A stretch of DNA of 64,000 nt from Tribonema minus (Eukaryota > Sar > Xanthophyceae > Tribonematales > Tribonemataceae): NCBI GenBank assembly GCA_017506865.1, contig JAFCMP010000535.1, forward strand, positions 1-64,000, written 5' to 3'. This document shows positions 62,021 to 64,000 of this stretch, piece by piece. Within the stretch, counting starts at the first letter, position 1; each line of letters opens with the position of its first letter. A model generated the notes under the pieces. It ran no database searches, was not told where the DNA came from, and saw only the letters and a list, made by a program, of their open reading frames with translations. A program made the translations under genes and the position numbers.

Positions 62021-64000
62021 CGTCCCTGCAAGTGACAGCCTGAGGGGCCCGGTATTGAGTTTGCATAAGGTGCCGGTATGGTAAGGCTCGCCCTGCTGCC
62101 AGTGGGTCAGAATTTTATCCTTCAATCTCCACAAACATGATTGTGTGCTGCAGACTGAACGAATCTAGAAATGTAGCCAGTGGAGGCGCTAGACTACTAG
62201 GCTGTTCATTCATGATTATCGTAATAATTGTGGCAGGTGCAAAACAGCCCAAAATATAAATATGGAAAGGATTGCCCCACTATTTTTGTTTATCTAACAA
62301 AGTTACATTTTCAAGAACAGCGTGAACAGCCTGAGGGCAGATGGCATTGCGCTACAGTACGGGCCGTGCTGGCAGGCGCTTTTTGCGTGATTTTCACGTC
62401 TTCAGAAAACACATGAAGACGATGGCATGTTCCACATGGATTCCCAGCGCCCTTTGGAGGGCTGTGAAGTGCATGAATAGGAAACCAGCCATTGGCAATC
62501 AGATTGCGTCGCGCTTGTGATGAGGTCGCAAACACGGCGTCAATCAGCTCATGGAGACATGGCGTGAGTGGCGCCGTGACTGCCAGCCTGAGGCTTCAAG
62601 CTGCCCCTGCCTGGCAGTGCGCCACGAGCGGTAATACTATGCTGAAGGGCTGCACCTGCACGATTTGCTGACGCTGCAAGTGACGTCGCGTTGGCCACTT
62701 ACGTAAGATTACATACTATTAGAGCGATGTTACAGTACAGAATGGTTCAAATCTCACGCTTGGATTCATAGTGCAAAACTCAGTCTGGCTGTGCAGAACG
62801 GGTCTGACTGTAAACACATAAAAGTTGATGCATGAATTTCAAACCTAAGACTTTCACAAATCATCAGAGTACAACAAGTACACATGAATACCTTTGACTA
62901 CAGAGCAGGAGCGGGCTCAGGTGGAGCTCTCATCACAGCTGGCCGTTCGCTGCCTGCCTATGAGGCTGCCGCAGTGAATGCACCACAGATAGTGAAATAG
63001 TGAATTGCCAATCAGTGACTTGAGTAATTAATCAATATGCCACAAACAATGACTGCACACAATGCCTTACATACACCCAACAGCTCAGACTCTCAAATTC
63101 AAGATGGCACCTGCATGCTGTTGCGCACTCAAGCAAAATGCCACAACTGTGGAAGTCACTGAGTGGCACTAACGTCTGTCATGTCCTTGAGGTTCACATG
63201 ATGAGGTGGGGAGGGGGGGTCAGATTCAGACTAGACGATACTGTTGTTGCTAATTTTAAGATGATCTATTCGAACCACTGGCGAACATGATTTAGCTTCA
63301 CAATACTGATTTTATAAACGGTAGTATGTCATTGAGTTGATTGAGGCACTTAAAGCTAATATGGGAGAGCAGTACATTCAGGGTGACTTGTAAAATAAAA
63401 TATGTTACTGCTAGGAATACAAGCACAACTGAGCATGGAGACAGCTCTCAACGAGTGCTCGTCCCTCACTGGCAGGCTCAGCCAGCTGCTGAGCACCTCA
63501 AGTCGCTGCGCATTTGCTGCAGATTGTAGAGTTTAAATGACGGCTATGCCTAGTCTAGTAGTACTTAGGGAGTCATCGACAAGTCCCCATGGACTGCTGC
63601 AGCTGCAGACACCATGCACTGCACACAGTCCCTCAAGTTGAAACAACTGCCGAATTAGAAGTGCGGCACCCTTCTGAGACATGAACTTGAAGGGGCTTCA
63701 AGCGCATCAGAAAACAGTTACTGTTGCACCGCCCTTGTGCCATTGGACAGTGAGCACTCACTCCCAACAGCCGCGGAATACAGTGATGCGAAGAAATTTT
63801 GCGACGACCTATAAGCAAGTGCTTCAATGTTCACAATGTCATCATAAATTACATCAGGATAACGATTACCTCAAGTTTCACTGCATTCAATTTGTTCCCA
63901 GAAAAACCAAACGCCAAAAAAACAAAACAAAAAACATCGCTTGAAGTTGCTTGGTAATACGGCGTAGCAGAGCTTTGACATTTGAAGCTCGCCTGCACGT
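62021..64000. other. Gene-poor right end of the window
   Basis: AT-rich, with no recognised gene. The longest late frame (63681-63944, plus) contains CSQCHHKLHQDNDYLKFHC, a possible zinc-binding spacing, but there is no further support. Confidence 0.35.

Overview
This is nuclear DNA from an intron-rich eukaryote, most likely an alga. A complete spliced SEC23 (COPII coat) gene proves a eukaryote. An RWP-RK transcription factor, very GC-rich exons and one predicted protein with a signal peptide followed by an ASAF-type motif (the entry signal of complex, red-derived plastids) point to an alga with a secondary plastid. I cannot name the species. Telomere-like repeats are of the TTAGGG/CCCTAA type.

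Layout. (1) 1-2.9 kb, minus strand: 5' part of a gene whose product resembles DOT1-type lysine methyltransferases; it runs off the left edge. (2) 4.35-23.25 kb, plus strand: SEC23 with 19 exons, 785 codons plus stop, every splice phase consistent. (3) 25.2-27.0 kb, minus strand: an RWP-RK factor, convergent with SEC23. (4) 27-32 kb: AT-richer, gene-poor DNA with inverted and tandem repeats. (5) 32.27-37.48 kb: element A, a 5.2-kb DNA element with terminal inverted repeats (TIRs). (6) 38-45 kb: fossil Ty3-like pieces, the 3' end of a non-LTR-like retroelement, C/G-run hairpins and a coiled-coil gene. (7) 45.2-46.0 kb: a 790-bp MITE-like element. (8) 47.4-50.75 kb, minus strand: a P-loop NTPase gene with a predicted plastid-type presequence and in-frame TAG codons before a coiled-coil/membrane tail. 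(9) 51.04-60.05 kb: element B, a second copy of A, interrupted by a 3.4-kb hAT transposon (8-bp target duplication) and by a short retrocopy (14-bp duplication). (10) 60-64 kb: AT-rich DNA with one small TIR element and no recognisable gene.

The outstanding observation is how the introns are built. In SEC23 and in the DOT1-like gene, introns are largely made of decayed tandem copies of the neighbouring exon edge. Donor-side echoes repeat the last part of the upstream exon plus its GT site. Acceptor-side echoes repeat the AG site plus the first part of the downstream exon. There are up to six echoes, with periods of about 30 to 185 bp. Even the region of the SEC23 start codon is present three times. 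This implies introns that grew by repeated tandem duplication across splice junctions, with only the copy joined to the intact exon staying functional.

Elements A and B carry near-identical, exon-like, splice-bordered blocks of host-gene style in both orientations, which suggests gene-fragment capture. Because A lacks the two insertions found in B, it serves as the empty-site reference for both.
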